Shown one piece after another: positions 44,905 through 55,520 of a stretch of 64,000 nt of DNA (the first letter of the stretch is position 1; each line of letters begins with the position of its first letter). Under the pieces are notes generated by a model that had not been told where the DNA came from, did not search any database, and worked only from the letters and a program-made list of their open reading frames with translations. A program made the position numbers and the translations under genes. Origin of the DNA: Ochotona curzoniae (Eukaryota; Chordata; Mammalia; Lagomorpha; Ochotonidae). Location: positions 19,480,707-19,544,706 of the forward strand of contig NW_024467121.1 in the NCBI RefSeq assembly GCF_017591425.1, written 5' to 3'.

Positions 44905-45012
44905 TAATTGTGGTCTCCAGAAACAACCACTGCAAATGTTTTGAAATAGTTCCTTCCCAACGCTTAGCAAAATACATACAGTTTTGAAAACTAGGATGAG
45001 ATTATGTAGTCT
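44905..45012 (-). mobile_element. L1ME-type 3' fragment, antisense (probable)
   Basis: 'ggtctccagaaacaaccactgcaaatg' and 'taggatgagattatgtag' resemble the antisense L1ME 3' end. Similar pieces occur at 50860 and 51330. Confidence 0.45.
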
Positions 45013-45449
45013 ATTGTGTTCAGCTAAAGCTTTGTTGCTCTATTTTTTTTTTTACTGGCATTTCTTTTCCTTTCTGGGTTAAAAAATTGCCTGCCTATAT
45101 TTGAGGTCTTCCTCACGCTGATTTCTCCAGCATTGCTCAGTTCTGTCCCTTCCCTTTCCAGCAGCCTCCTTTGGAATGAGGGCTCTCCAGAGGACTGGCT
45201 TTACAACTCTGCATTGCAGTTTTTCACAGACCCCTGCCATTTTAATGGAATGGATGCCCACATCCAGGTTTCTACCTTAAACTCTGCCCCATATGCTATT
45301 CCCACATCTCAAAATGCCTACTCCCACTTCACTGTTGGTCATTCACTGCCCTCACTCTATAACTAACATCAAGTGCATTATTCCTTTGCTTCAGCCTTGG
45401 CATAGAGAAAGATGCACTGAATTCTCCATCTTGTGAGTTCATTTCCAGG
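45013..45449. other. No feature recognised
   Basis: Unique pyrimidine-leaning sequence upstream of the solo LTR. Confidence 0.45.
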
Positions 45450-45455
45450 CTGAAC
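45450..45455. repeat. Target-site duplication, left copy
   Basis: 'ctgaac' immediately before the LTR, identical to 45837-45842. Confidence 0.85.
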
Positions 45456-45836
45456 TGTCGCGCCCACGTTTCTTATCGTCCGGCAATAAGAGGCAGACGC
45501 GAGTGAAGTCTTCTGCGGTAATCTTTATTGCACGCACAAAGATGAGGAGGGAAAAGGCTCCGACCCCGGCAGGCTGTCTGCTCTTATGTGCTGACTGGCC
45601 CCGCCTCCGCCGATGATAGGTCGGTGTCATGATTACGCAGGGTCCTGGGCGACTGGATTCGTCAGTCCCAGTGTTCATGCGCCGGCCACGCCTCAGCTCA
45701 CTGCGCATGCGCTAGGCGCCTGCGCAGTACCGTGAAAGCTACGTAACTCTCCATCAGGAACCAAGGTGTGGCTTTTCCGGCCGGCGCCATTTTGGGTACG
45801 GCATGTGGTCAGTACATGCAGATGCGGCTGGCAACA
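45456..45836 (-). mobile_element. Solo LTR of a class II (betaretrovirus/IAP-like) endogenous retrovirus
   Basis: A 381-base CpG-rich block begins 'tgtcgcgcccac' and ends 'ggctggcaaca', flanked by a perfect 6-base duplication, the size made by class II ERV integrases. In sense (minus strand) it starts 'tgttgccagccgc', like rodent IAP LTRs ('tgttgggagccgc'). It has a GC-rich promoter-like region, a CATAAGA TATA-like element, AATAAAG, and the U5 start 'ccgcagaagac'. No gag, pol or env sequence adjoins it, so it is a recombination-derived solo LTR. Retained CpGs imply a recent insertion or local hypomethylation. Confidence 0.9.
45524..45529 (-). promoter_or_regulatory. LTR poly(A) signal AATAAA
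   Basis: TTTATT on the plus strand, i.e. AATAAA in LTR sense, preceding the conserved 'gcagaag' of the R/U5 region. Confidence 0.8.
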
Positions 45837-45842
45837 CTGAAC
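45837..45842. repeat. Target-site duplication, right copy
   Basis: 'ctgaac' immediately after the LTR's terminal 'aaca'. Confidence 0.85.
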
Positions 45843-46709
45843 CTTTCTGGTTCAAGTCATAATCCTTGAAAGCCACATTAAACTTACTCTGGCTAACTGA
45901 AGACTGAACTTGACCAAATCCAGGAACTTGGGGGGGGGGTAGCTTACAGCATAGGCAAAAGAGCAGCCTGGAGCTGGGCATGGAAAGGGGCAGGGTGTAG
46001 GGCTGCCCAGTGGCAACTACAGTAGGCCCTGGCCTGAGCAAGTCTGAACGGGGCCTCTGCTGGTTCTGGCTGCCTGTCCTGGTTGCTGGGAGAAGGGCTG
46101 TTTCCGTGGCTCTCAGGATGTGGACTGGGGGGTAGGATGCTATCCCACCATTAGCTCGTAGGATAAGCTGGATATGGAGTAGCTGAAAGAAAGCAGCACC
46201 TGTGCCCCCATCTCAGTTTCCTTATCTCTGAAACTCAGAGATGACAATTTCCTCCTCACTGCATGGGACTGTGTGGAAGGCACAGTTAGCATCCTGGAGT
46301 TCAGCTGTGGCCCACTACACAAATGTGTGCTGTGTCTACCCCACAGTGAGTGTTTCCTTCCGGCCTCACTTCACTTCTTATTTATCCCTTGTTCTCTCTT
46401 CTTCCCCCGTGTCCTGTCGCACAAATATCTCCCTCAGTGTTTCCACAGCCCGCTCTCCCACCATATGAGATCCTTTCAGTCTTGTCTGGGGTTCATTCCC
46501 CTTCCTCCTTCCCCTTTTCCTTCCCATCACCATTGGCACTTAGAAGTCATTCCTGGAAGGGAAACCAATAGTTTTCACACTTGGTCACACATTGGACTCA
46601 GTAATTTTGTTTTAGGGGGTGTATGGTGAGACCCTCAGAGCTGTATTTTTGTGGGGACCATAACAGGAGCACACCCACCTGTTAGAAAGTTCTTTTTTAT
46701 ATACATAGT
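45843..46709. other. Unique sequence with MIR-like and MER5-like scraps
   Basis: 'cttatctctgaaactcagagatgac' (46222) is MIR-like. 'cacacttggtcacacattggactcag' (46576) resembles a MER5 arm. A run of eleven G at 45929-45939. No gene evidence; overlapping plus frames at 46241-46629 are pyrimidine-rich shadows. Confidence 0.4.
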
Positions 46710-46711
46710 TT

Positions 46712-47012
46712 CTTAGAAATTTTTATTTATTTGAAATGGAGAGAGAGAGAGCGAGAGAGAGCGAGAAACCTTTCACTCCCCAAATGCCTACAACAACCAA
46801 GACTATGTCAGGCTGAATCCAGATGCTAGCAATTCCATCCAGTTCTCTCACATGGGTGGCAGGGGCCCAGGTACTTGAGTCATCACTTGTTGCTTCCTAG
46901 GGTGCACATAAGCAGGGAGCAGGGATGAGGAACAGAGCTAGAGGTGGAGTCCAAGCGCTCTGACAGGGAGAGAGAGCTCTGCAGGCAGCATCTAAGTACT
47001 CTGCCAGATGCC
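46712..47012 (-). mobile_element. CSINE, old, with (GA)n
   Basis: 'aaatttttatttatttgaaatggag', a GA-rich run at 46740-46767 that grew from the reversed TC tract, 'gtgcacataagcagggagc' and 'gtggagtccaagcgctctgac'. Confidence 0.8.
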
Positions 47013-48904
47013 TATCACTGAACATTCCGAATCAAGTACATCATCCAGAACAAAGATCTTGGAAAAAGGGTTTTGATGTCACATAAATTTGGCAAATGCT
47101 GCACACAGTGTCTTCCCCCGACCCCCAGAGACTCACAATTCAAGGGACCCCACAAGTTGGATCCCCATGAAACTGTCCAAGCCGGGATTTCTTTATAAGG
47201 GATCACCAATCTCTTTGGTTCCATAACATCTATTAAAAATCTCACAAAGAGAATATTCTGAGAAAGGCATCTTGGGAAACCCTAGCATGCTGAATGCATC
47301 CCAGAATTCCTAACAGCAGTTTCCAGGCTCTTTGGCCATGTGACTCCAAGCTTCACCTCTCCCTGTACCTCTGTGTATTTCTAGATCTCTGGCTTTGACC
47401 AAACGCTTACCTTCTCCAGAATAGGTTGCTAAGATTCCCAACCACCTGGTTTCTCTGACCACTTGGCTGGGATGGCCACCCCTCCTCTCAGGCTGTGCAT
47501 TGGCCTCCCCATTTCCATGGAGTCGGCCAGCAGTGTTCCTACCCAGTCTTTGGATGTCTGCATTTTGTTGATTCTCTGATATATCCTCTTGCCAAAACAG
47601 GGGCATCACGATTCCTTGTGGTCCCCCGGTCTACAGACTCCCTCTCTGGCATCTGTGGGCCTGTGTCTTGTCTTCCCACTTATTCTTGGACCTGGTGCCC
47701 CTGTGAGGTGCTTTCAGTCCCCTTTTCCAGGTGTGTGGCTCTACATCCTATAGGAGTGCAATGAGTTATCAGTTTAGTTGGTGTCTTTTGGGGGTTTGTG
47801 TTTCTTGTATGTTCTCTGTCATGTGTTGTTTGGACTCATGTGGCTCTTTGGGCAGGGGTGTCATTCCAGAGGGTATAGCCAAGGGCAAGGCCAGCTCAGT
47901 GGGTTACATGCCCAAGCATGTTGGCACACAGAGGGAAGGAGGGACTCAGAGTCAAGTGCAACACAACCAGGCCAGGAGAGACCTGAAGAGGCTGGCGAAA
48001 GGCTGAGCATGTATGTGGTGGGAAGAATGATGGAGTTCTGGAGGGCTGTCAAGGAAGTGATCAGAGACTTGATGGAGAATCAGAGTTAGGATCTAGTCAT
48101 CAAGTCAAAGTGAGGTTCTAAACCCAAGAAGCGGTTGACATCTGTTGTTTTGCAATCTTCTGTGTGGTGATGGATTTTCTTTATGGGGTGGATATGTGCA
48201 CTTAGCCCTGTGGTGTAAAACAAGATAGATCTATGTGTGGTTGCTAATCATGTTAGAAATCAAAGGCTACCTGGTCACAGTCACAGGTGTGGTTATCAGT
48301 TGAGAATACAAAACATTCCCACTCCAAGATGCTATCTCTAGGCAGGGCCAGGCAAACAATGTGGGTGTTGTTCATCATCTAGACAATGGGATCTTTCATC
48401 GATTTTTTTTTTCTGCAGTGGCCCCAAGACCACAGCTCACTTCCTGGAGGAATGGTGGTGTCTCCTGGGTCACAAGGCTTGCTGGAACATCCTGTGATAT
48501 GGGGAGGAGAATCTTGGACTAACTTGGGCCTCTGTCCAACAGCCATGGAACTGGGCCTCTAGCTCTTTCCTCCCTCCACCCTCTCCCATAGATCTCAATT
48601 TTGGGAATGTGGAAAAGAGGGAGCTGAGAATCCAGCCCATCTCAACATCCACAGCCACTGTCAGCGCACCTGTGCTTGACTCACCCCTCAAGGTTCGCAG
48701 GGGACCATGGCCTTGGCACCTGCTACTGTAATATCATCCAGATCTGCCCCATGAGAATGGAAGGGATGATGAGACCAACACAGGGAAGAAGGAATTCACT
48801 TTTATTCCCTAAGATGGGGAAGGGGTTTCCACACTGTCGCAGCTATTCCCAAGTGACTGGTCATCTGTTCACGGCTCTGAGGTTAAGCTTCTGATGCTCT
48901 CTCC
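47013..48904. other. No confident feature, 1.9 kb
   Basis: Repeat-poor. Frames of 60-103 codons on both strands (47310-47609 minus, 47731-48089 plus) overlap, have no recognised domain and no splice-bounded structure. Confidence 0.4.
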
Positions 48905-49050
48905 CAGATGAGCTAGAGCTTTGGTTTCCAAGCTTGACGCTGTACCAGAACCCTCCTCGGGGCTTGTTGGCGCACACAGGGCCCTACTTAGGGTTTCTAG
49001 GCAATGCTGATACTGATCCAGGGAACCCCCACTTGGAGGACCACTTTAGC
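48905..49050. mobile_element. MER5A-like hAT DNA transposon
   Basis: Left arm 'gctttggtttccaagcttgac' and right arm 'cacttggaggaccact' are inverted relatives of 'agtggttctcaaa'. The centre 'aggcaatgctgatactgatcc' corresponds to the MER5 'aggcatcagtat' block. Non-autonomous. Confidence 0.6.
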
Positions 49051-49389
49051 TTTTGCCATGCTGAGGACTTCCATCGCAGCCTCCCCTATTCCTTGCATGG
49101 TTATGGACAATGGAGAGCTGGAGGAAAGGAAGGACAGAAAAGGTACTAGGGCTGAATGAATATTAAACTCAATCTTTCTGATCACAGACTCCCGTTGCTC
49201 CACTGTGTTCCTTTGGGAGACTCTAACAAGTGTTAGGTGGTGGACACTAACTTTTCCTTATACTCTTCCTGGTGGTGTACCCAGGTCAGGGAGGTGTTCA
49301 CATGAGGTGACTCAGCTAATATACTCCAAGGCCTGGCGTATGACAGGTCAGCAGCAGGTGTACCTACAAGTGCAATTGCAGGCCCAGGT

Positions 49390-49560
49390 TCTAGATCAGA
49401 GTGTCTGGGCCTTGGTTCCCAGCTCTGCTGCGTGCCTTTGAGCTAGCCGTGAAAGCACTCCATAACTCCTCTTCTAACCTGTGAACTGGGGACTAGGATA
49501 ATAATGCCTCTAGATTCTCAATGGAGATGAGCTGAATTGCTGTCAGTGAAGTATTTAGGT
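49390..49560 (+). mobile_element. MIR
   Basis: 'gggccttggttcccagctctgctgcgtgcc', 'ctcttctaacctgtgaactggggactaggataataatgcctc' and 'agatgagctgaattgctg' follow the MIR core. Confidence 0.7.
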
Positions 49561-49766
49561 GATTGAATGGCTTCTAAGAGACACTCCACTAACATGAGCT
49601 ATCCCTCTGGCTTAATGGGTGTGTGCCAACCGGTATATAAAGAATATCAGAAATGCAAATCATACAGGTCCTCATTGGGTTATTTCAGATGCTTGTTCCC
49701 ACCAATGAGATGACCTAAAAGGCAAAACAAATGGTAAGAATGAAGGAATTGTGGGCCCGGGCGCGG

Positions 49767-49778
49767 TGGCGCAAGTGG
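49767..49778 (+). promoter_or_regulatory. Pol III A box of young CSINE
   Basis: 'tggcgcaagtgg', identical to the A box in the copy at 20291. Confidence 0.75.
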
Positions 49779-49822
49779 TTAAAGGTCCTCGCCTTGCACG
49801 CCCAGGATCCCATATGGGCGCT

Positions 49823-49833
49823 GGTTCTAGTCC
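49823..49833 (+). promoter_or_regulatory. Pol III B box of young CSINE
   Basis: 'ggttctagtcc', intact. Confidence 0.75.
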
Positions 49834-50103
49834 TGGCAGCCCCGCTTCCCTTCCAGCTCCCTGCTTGTGGCCTGGGAAAGCAGTCGAGGACGGCCCAAGG
49901 CTTTGGGAACCTGCACCCGCGTGGGAGACCCGGAAGAGGCTCCTGGCTTCGGATCGGCATAGTATCGGCCCGTTGCGCTCACTTGGGGAGTGAATCATCG
50001 GACGGAAGATCTTCCTCTCTGTCTCTCCTCTCTGTATATCCGCCTTTCCAATGAAAAAATAATAAAAATAAATCTTAAAAAAAAAAAAAGAATGAAGGAA
50101 TTG

Positions 50104-50855
50104 AAGCCACATTCACTGAGTTCAGACCTTGGCTACCAATGACTCCATAGTTAGGTAAGCTGGAAATGTTCTGACATTTCTCCTCCATCTGTTACATGCG
50201 GTTAGGGGAAGCATCTGCTTCACAGGACAGGTCTGAGGGTTCCCTGAGTTACATGTGAGCACAGTGCCTGGCAGACTCCATGTATCCCATACACATGGGA
50301 CACATGGGAAACATGGGACCAGTCAGCTCCCGCCTGCGGGCTTAAACATCACAATTGTGTTTCAGGCAGCGTGGGATTGGACTGACAAATCTGATGCAGA
50401 CATGAGAACAGCCTTCCAGACCTTAGCCTTCTTAGACTCGCTCCATGATTTTCTTTTTTCCCGGGAAGTCTCTCTAAACTTCAGGCTCCCTGATGACATG
50501 TTTTCTTTGGGTGTTGTGGTCAACTGCATTTGCACCTCCTGTGGGGTGTTCTCATCTTGCAACTAATACATCTTTTAAAAGTGCCATCTCCAGTTTCCAT
50601 TCAAGTCACAGAGAGGGTATCCCTTTCCTGTTATGATGCAGAACAACGTCCCCCCGGCCCCAGGTCTAAGTAAAGCATTAGGGCACCAGGGTCCTAGAAA
50701 CAGGCTTGATGTACATGTTATTGGAGCAACAAGGATATAAAAGCTGAGTTTCTCATGGAGCTCCTCTGATACCTGATGCAAAATATTTCAGTTTTTCTCA
50801 ACAGATTCCAAGCAGCATGTGGAGACCTACGCCACTGAGCCTTTCCTCTTTCTCC
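50104..50855. other. Mostly unique; MIR tail-like piece at 50205-50275
   Basis: 'ctgagggttccctgagttacatgtgagcacagtgcctggcag' is a probable MIR 3' part. The 103-codon plus frame at 50255 has no recognised motif and mirrors a minus frame. Confidence 0.4.
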
Positions 50856-50859
50856 CCTA

Positions 50860-51470
50860 TTTCCTTTTCATTTTAGAAAATGACACACATTCATTTTATG
50901 GAACCTTAAGCACTCAGATACCCTTAACAAAAATCACATAGGATCCTACCATTCAGAGATGGTCACTGTTAAAAATTTCTTTCCACTCTTTTTTTTTTTT
51001 AATTTTTGGTGTGTGCATTTAAATGTTTTCTATGCAAAATGTGATCAGGCTGATGTTTAATTAACACCTTGTCTATAATTTTGTTAGGCTGGAGATGGGT
51101 TGTTGTTATGCAATTTTTAGACATACTGCAATTAGTCTGCATTTGCAGTGGCAATTAACTTTATCAAAATATGCTTCTGCAGTTAAAAAATACAAGACTG
51201 AAATACTATTTTCAGTAAATGTTCATATAGCATGCACATTTCTCCATCTCATCAAGTATTCTGCATTCTTAACATTTTAACAAATATTTTTTCTTTCCAT
51301 TGTAAAACCAGCAAGGTTCATAACAGGAAACAACTGACGTAAACACCAGGAAGAAAGTATGAAGGTGTCTATAATCCCAGCATCCAGAGACAACTATAAT
51401 GAACAGTTCAGCGTGTGGCTTCTTAGGCTATTTCCTCTGTGTATGTGTGCACATGTGTGTGTGTGTATTT
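50860..51470 (-). mobile_element. L1ME-like 3' fragments, antisense (probable)
   Basis: 'tcctaccattcagagatggtcactgttaaaa' (50943) and 'ataatcccagcatccagagacaactataatg' (51371) are two versions of the antisense L1ME 'catccagagataaccactgttaac' segment, with AT-rich sequence between. Confidence 0.45.
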
Positions 51471-51477
51471 TAGGATC

Positions 51478-51795
51478 CAGGGTAGGCATTGTGATGCAGT
51501 GAATTAAGCTGTTACTTGGGATACCAGCATTCCATATGGATATTGGTTTATGGATACTGGTTTGAGTCACAGCCACTCTGCTTCTAACTCAGCTTTCTGC
51601 TAATGTGCCTGGGAAAGTGGCGGAAGATGTCTCAAGTGCTTGAGCCCCTTGTAGCCATGTAGGAAACCTGGATGGAATTCTGGAGTCCTGGCTTCAGTTT
51701 GACCATTTGGGGAAGTAAACCAGAGGATGGAAGATCTCTATCCCTGTCTGTTCCTCACCTTCTTTCAAATAAGTACATCTTTGTTCTTTTTTTAA
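51478..51795 (+). mobile_element. CSINE, old
   Basis: 'gggtaggcattgtgatgcagtgaattaagc', 'ctgctaatgtgcctgggaaagtgg' and 'ctttcaaataagtacatc' tail. About 17 bases are duplicated in the head ('atggatattggtttatggatactggttt'). Confidence 0.85.
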
Positions 51796-52169
51796 TCCAA
51801 TAGCACATAGTGTTTTGCAATCTGCTTTTTATAATTAATCGGTAATCAAAGTTCATTAATTGGTGCAAGACCTGGAGTCGCACAAATGTGGGAGCTAATG
51901 TGTCCCCAACATGGATATGGATGTCACTTCACATGGCAGCAGAGGGTTCTGCTTTAACGGTGTAATTTAAACTATTGCTGGTCATGTAAATTATTTTCAT
52001 TTTATTTACTAGAGGACTATGTTGTGATGGGTAATCTTTGATGATTTCATTAAGATAAGTTCCTTCTGGTAGAATTGCTGAAAGCTTGACAATGGTTTTG
52101 ATTTATGCTGTTAAACTAGCACCAGAGCTGTAGTACCGTGTCTGTAAGTGCGCTGAGAGATAGCCCACT

Positions 52170-52320
52170 ACAAGGACAGGCCACATTTTGCTTTTCCATT
52201 CACCATTAGATAGGCACTTTTATTTTTCAGCTATTGTGGCTGTTTTGCTATGAACATTAATGTTTGTATTAATCTTTGGATGGGTGTGTTTTCAAGCCTC
52301 AAGCAATTTCATTCACACAA
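52170..52320 (-). mobile_element. L1M fragment, antisense
   Basis: 'cacattttgcttttccattcaccattag', 'ttcagctattgtggctgttttgctatgaac' and 'ttggatgggtgtgttttc' match antisense L1M ORF2. Confidence 0.65.
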
Positions 52321-52569
52321 GGGGCTTCACGCAGCTGGAGGTTATCGTGGGGGGAGGGGAAGGTGGTGCGGGGCTCTTGGCTTCAGAGGTGTAGATGCAG
52401 TTTCTTCTGGTTGGCTGTAGTTTAGATTTTGTTGTTTGCAAGCCACTGGCCTTCTTGACGTCTTCCCAGAGGTGTTTTCTTACACAGCAGCCACTTCAAC
52501 CACCACACACCCACCAGTCCTCACAGTGCCTAATAGCTCAGACCCTCCCTGAGGAGGACTCGGAAACAG
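52321..52569. other. No feature recognised
   Basis: Unique GC-moderate sequence. Confidence 0.4.
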
Positions 52570-52571
52570 CA

Positions 52572-52690
52572 AGGTACTTCAGGAAGTTGTGGAAAATGGA
52601 ATCAAAGGACATGTTCACTCTGATGCAAAAAAATTTTTTTTTTAACTCCTGCCATTTTTTCATAAAACGTATTTGACTGGACGTTTTCTG
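52572..52690. mobile_element. Mariner-like MITE, partial
   Basis: 'cttcaggaagttgtggaaaatggaatcaaagg' and 'tctgatgcaaaaaaattttt' match the left arm of the 55313 element. The right arm survives only as 'ggacgttttctgaagatc'. Confidence 0.6.
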
Positions 52691-53269
52691 AAGATCTCTT
52701 GTAGACCAGGAAGTGAAGACCCTGGGGTCAGAGGTGCCCAACTTCTGCTGAAGGTGATCACCTGCTCCCCACAGTGGGGCTGGGCTCATCTTTGGAAGGC
52801 AGGAGGGGGTGGTAGTGAGCGGGGAGTAGCGCCCTCCTCTGTCCAAACATTGAAGCAATTATGTCTGAGGGGTGGCTCTGTGTTGGAGCAGATTGATTTG
52901 TCCTTCTGATGTGTTGTTTCCATAGAAGCAGGGCTTAACCTTTTTAAGTGAAGATTATAAAGCTACCTAATTCATTTAAAATGAGGCTTCCAGCACCTCA
53001 GTACTTAACGCTCAAGTGTTTCTGGGGAAGGTGCCGTGGTAACTGATTGAACTGTCAGGCTGACTCTGGGACCCACTCATTCTGGTAGTGAGCTAGTGGG
53101 GTTTTTTTGTTTGTTTTGTTTTGTTTTTAAGAACATTAGCTGCATAAGGAGATAGATAGAACTTCTGTGGGAGATGAACAGAGTACTAAAAAATACCTTT
53201 TGGGTAATGAATAGCACGGCCTTCTCTCCATAAACGCGGGGAGACTGGCATATAGACGAGAGACTCATG
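52691..53269. other. Unique, downstream of candidate gene 3' end
   Basis: No repeat recognised apart from a T-rich (GTTTT)n-like run at 53100-53130. If the minus-strand terminal exon is real, this is 3' flanking DNA. Confidence 0.4.
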
Positions 53270-53666
53270 CGCATTCAATTAAAGTAATTTATTGTATTCT
53301 TCCGGAACAGACATAAAGAGCATCTCGGGAGCTGATATCACAACACAGTGTTACACACCATTTTCACAGCTAGCCTTGCGCTGAATTCTTTTTTTTTTTA
53401 AGAACATAGTAATTTAAAAAATCTAAATATTTACATATTAATAAAACATATATACAGAAGATTGAGACATTATCCATAGACATGGAATATATATATATAT
53501 ATATGTATTTGCTAAGAAAGCCTATAAAAAGGATTTCTGAATAAAGTCTTAACAGTAGTCACAGTATGTAAACACAAATACAATTTTAATTTACAGAATA
53601 TGATTTTACTGTTGCAGTTTTGATGTGTTTCCAATCCATTGCACGAATTTGTGAAGTGATGGATTT
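53270..53666 (-). other. Candidate 3'UTR of a minus-strand gene
   Basis: Follows the stop codon of the candidate terminal exon. AT-rich, with a (TA)n run at 53490-53505. It ends just past a canonical AATAAA (TTTATT at 53288-53293). No transposon is recognisable inside it, unlike most of the window. The cleavage site near 53270 is a guess from the usual 10-30 base spacing. Confidence 0.35.
53288..53293 (-). promoter_or_regulatory. Candidate poly(A) signal
   Basis: AATAAA on the minus strand ('gaatacaataaattac'), placed to end the candidate terminal exon. Confidence 0.4.
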
Positions 53667-53761
53667 TCATCCTTCCTTTAAGAACTGGATGCCAAGCTCT
53701 CTCCCAGACTTGGAAGGATGCTCCTCTGAAGGTACTTGGTGCGGATTTCGCCCACCCACAG
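53667..53761 (-). CDS. Candidate terminal coding exon, gene unknown
   Basis: Minus strand: a pyrimidine-rich acceptor ('ccttttccctacag') precedes an open segment. Entered in the phase left by the exon candidate at 60416-60469, it reads A-V-G-G-R-N-P-H-Q-V and ends 'GIQFLKEG' followed by TGA (30 codons after the junction). Another frame is also open ('LWVGEIRTKYLQ...SLASSS', stop TAA), so the frame depends on the upstream exon. I recognise neither C-terminus. The acceptor, short C-terminal frame, AT-rich tail and AATAAA together resemble a last exon. Confidence 0.35.
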
Positions 53762-55312
53762 CTGTAGGGAAAAGGTTCTACCTTTGCTAGCCACATGTTC
53801 ACCACAGCTAATAGAATGAAAGGTTACTAATTAATCTTTTCCATTCCCTTGAGCAATGTTTCATTCTGGAAGGCAGAAGGCAATTTTTAAAACATATGCT
53901 GCAGGAAAACCAAAGGCCTGCTTTGCAAAACGACATCAGACTACCTGATGAAACAAAGGGACGGGTTTCCAGTCGGGGAAGAGACATGCCCATGGACACG
54001 ACGGGGAGAACTCTTCTAACCTTCCTTGTGGCACTGAGGCAAAAGAAGGGATGCACGCGGATGCAATTTAACCGTCTAGTTGTTGGCTGGATTGCAGAAG
54101 CTATACAAGGTGTCTCACGTCCGCTTCTGTTTACTGAGGGAGGGGTTCTTCAGTGGAAAACCCCTGTGTCACAGCACACTCCCCAACCCTCCCGCCTCAG
54201 GGTTAGGGTTTTGGTGCACACATGGACCACACACAGAGTGGTAAGAAGATCCAGCTCCTGGGCACGGGCAACCGCATCCCGTTACCCTCCTCAGGTTCCT
54301 GCACAGCAGAACACGGGGTGGGACTAAGTACCCTCTGTGCTGGCCGTCAGCACTGACATCCACAGTGTGACCAGAGAAGTACTGGGGAGAGAGAACTAAC
54401 GGCCCCCAGTGCAATTCTGAACCCTGGGTTTGGTGGATCTTCAGTACCTAGCTTCTTTCTTGCCAATTTTTGACCTTTAGCTTAAGTATCATTCTCATTG
54501 ACTCAATTATGAGTGGTTATTCTGGGGTGCAGGCACATCATAAATGACTTATTCTAATGGGGGCTCACACAGCTTTCCTGTCTCCCCAAATAACTGGTTT
54601 TTCTAGTAAGTTGACAGTGTAATTAATTATGGAAAGAGCCATTCTGCTTTAGACTGCAGCTAAGCAAATTACATTAAATAAATACGCTCCAGAAGCACAT
54701 ATTCACATCGAACAAAAACAGGGAAGACAAGAGGGCTTATTCATAACGGACAACGAACTGGATCAAACGCTGGATCATGAAAGGGTAACAAGTCAGCCCT
54801 AAAAATTATTTTTAAAAAAATCTAATACCAGACTGGATGCTTGATTATCACAGGTTACAGGGAGAAGTAGATGAAACTACTTGGACATGACTGAAACGAC
54901 GCGGACATTCCCGGAATACCCACGTTTTGCAGGCACCTGAAATGCTATGAGGATCTCTGAGGAGATTCAAACAGAAGCGTGACGTGTGCTAAACGGAAGT
55001 CTAGGCAATAAAACCTGGATCTGTGTCCTCCGAGTGTTCTCTCCTGGCGTCAAATACATTTCCTACAACAGAGACAAGCAGGTGAGGCGAGAGCCACTCC
55101 TCCGGGTGGCGGCAGCCAGGTGTTCCTGGCACGTGCAGAACTTTCTTGGGGAGCTGCCTGTGCTTCTGTGTTGAGTCACTAAGTTTTTAGCCCATGATTT
55201 AGATGTGGTAAAGGAGTATTATCAGACATTTAGAAATTCATAATGGTTCTTTTTTTAATAGGAAAACCCATGGATATGTATTTGCATACTGTCCAATGGC
55301 TATATAAAATAC
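53762..55312. other. Repeat-free 1.5 kb, intronic if the gene is real
   Basis: No SINE, LINE, LTR or MITE recognisable. Contains homeodomain-type cores ('gtaattaattatgg' at 54620). A 143-codon plus frame (53896-54327) has no recognised domain. This repeat-free block beside candidate exons suggests constrained non-coding DNA, inferred only. Confidence 0.35.
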
Positions 55313-55520
55313 AAGGAACTTAAAAAAATCTGTGGAAAAAGAATTAAAAGATAAGTGCATATTGGTACAAAAATCTTTGAAATTCATACATTTGAAGGTC
55401 ATAAAAAAGGCCAGGAAAACTGAATACTATAAAAAAATTATGCATGGATGTCAAGATTTTTTTGCACTAAAATAAACTTACCTTCTAATTCCATTTTCCA
55501 TGAACTTTCTGAAGTTCCTT
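55313..55520. mobile_element. Mariner-like palindromic MITE
   Basis: Terminal inverted repeats 'aaggaactt' and 'aagttcctt'. The arms are long and imperfectly complementary: left 'gaattaaaagataagtgcat' and 'aaaaatctttgaaattcat', right 'ttttttgcactaaaataaac' and 'ttctaattccattttcc'. The whole element can fold into a hairpin. No transposase. It resembles mariner-derived MITEs of mammals; exact family not assigned. Confidence 0.7.

Larger units (their letters stand above)
49752..50087 (+). mobile_element. CSINE, young, with perfect target-site duplication
   Basis: Full-length copy flanked by 'aagaatgaaggaattg' at 49736-49751 and 50088-50103. Head 'tgggcccgggcgcggtggc', tail 'tttccaatgaaaaaataat'. 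It contains the 15 bases missing from the copy at 20291 and is the best consensus-like copy in the window. Confidence 0.97.

Noticed and set aside
49672..50112. 146-codon minus frame and overlapping 107-codon plus frame
   Set aside because: Both lie across a CSINE. CSINE copies are open in several frames, which is why similar proteins recur at 20280, 21840 and 56000.
55050..55090. Plus-strand donor-like 'aagcag|gtgaggc'
   Set aside because: No matching acceptor with an open frame upstream; treated as chance.
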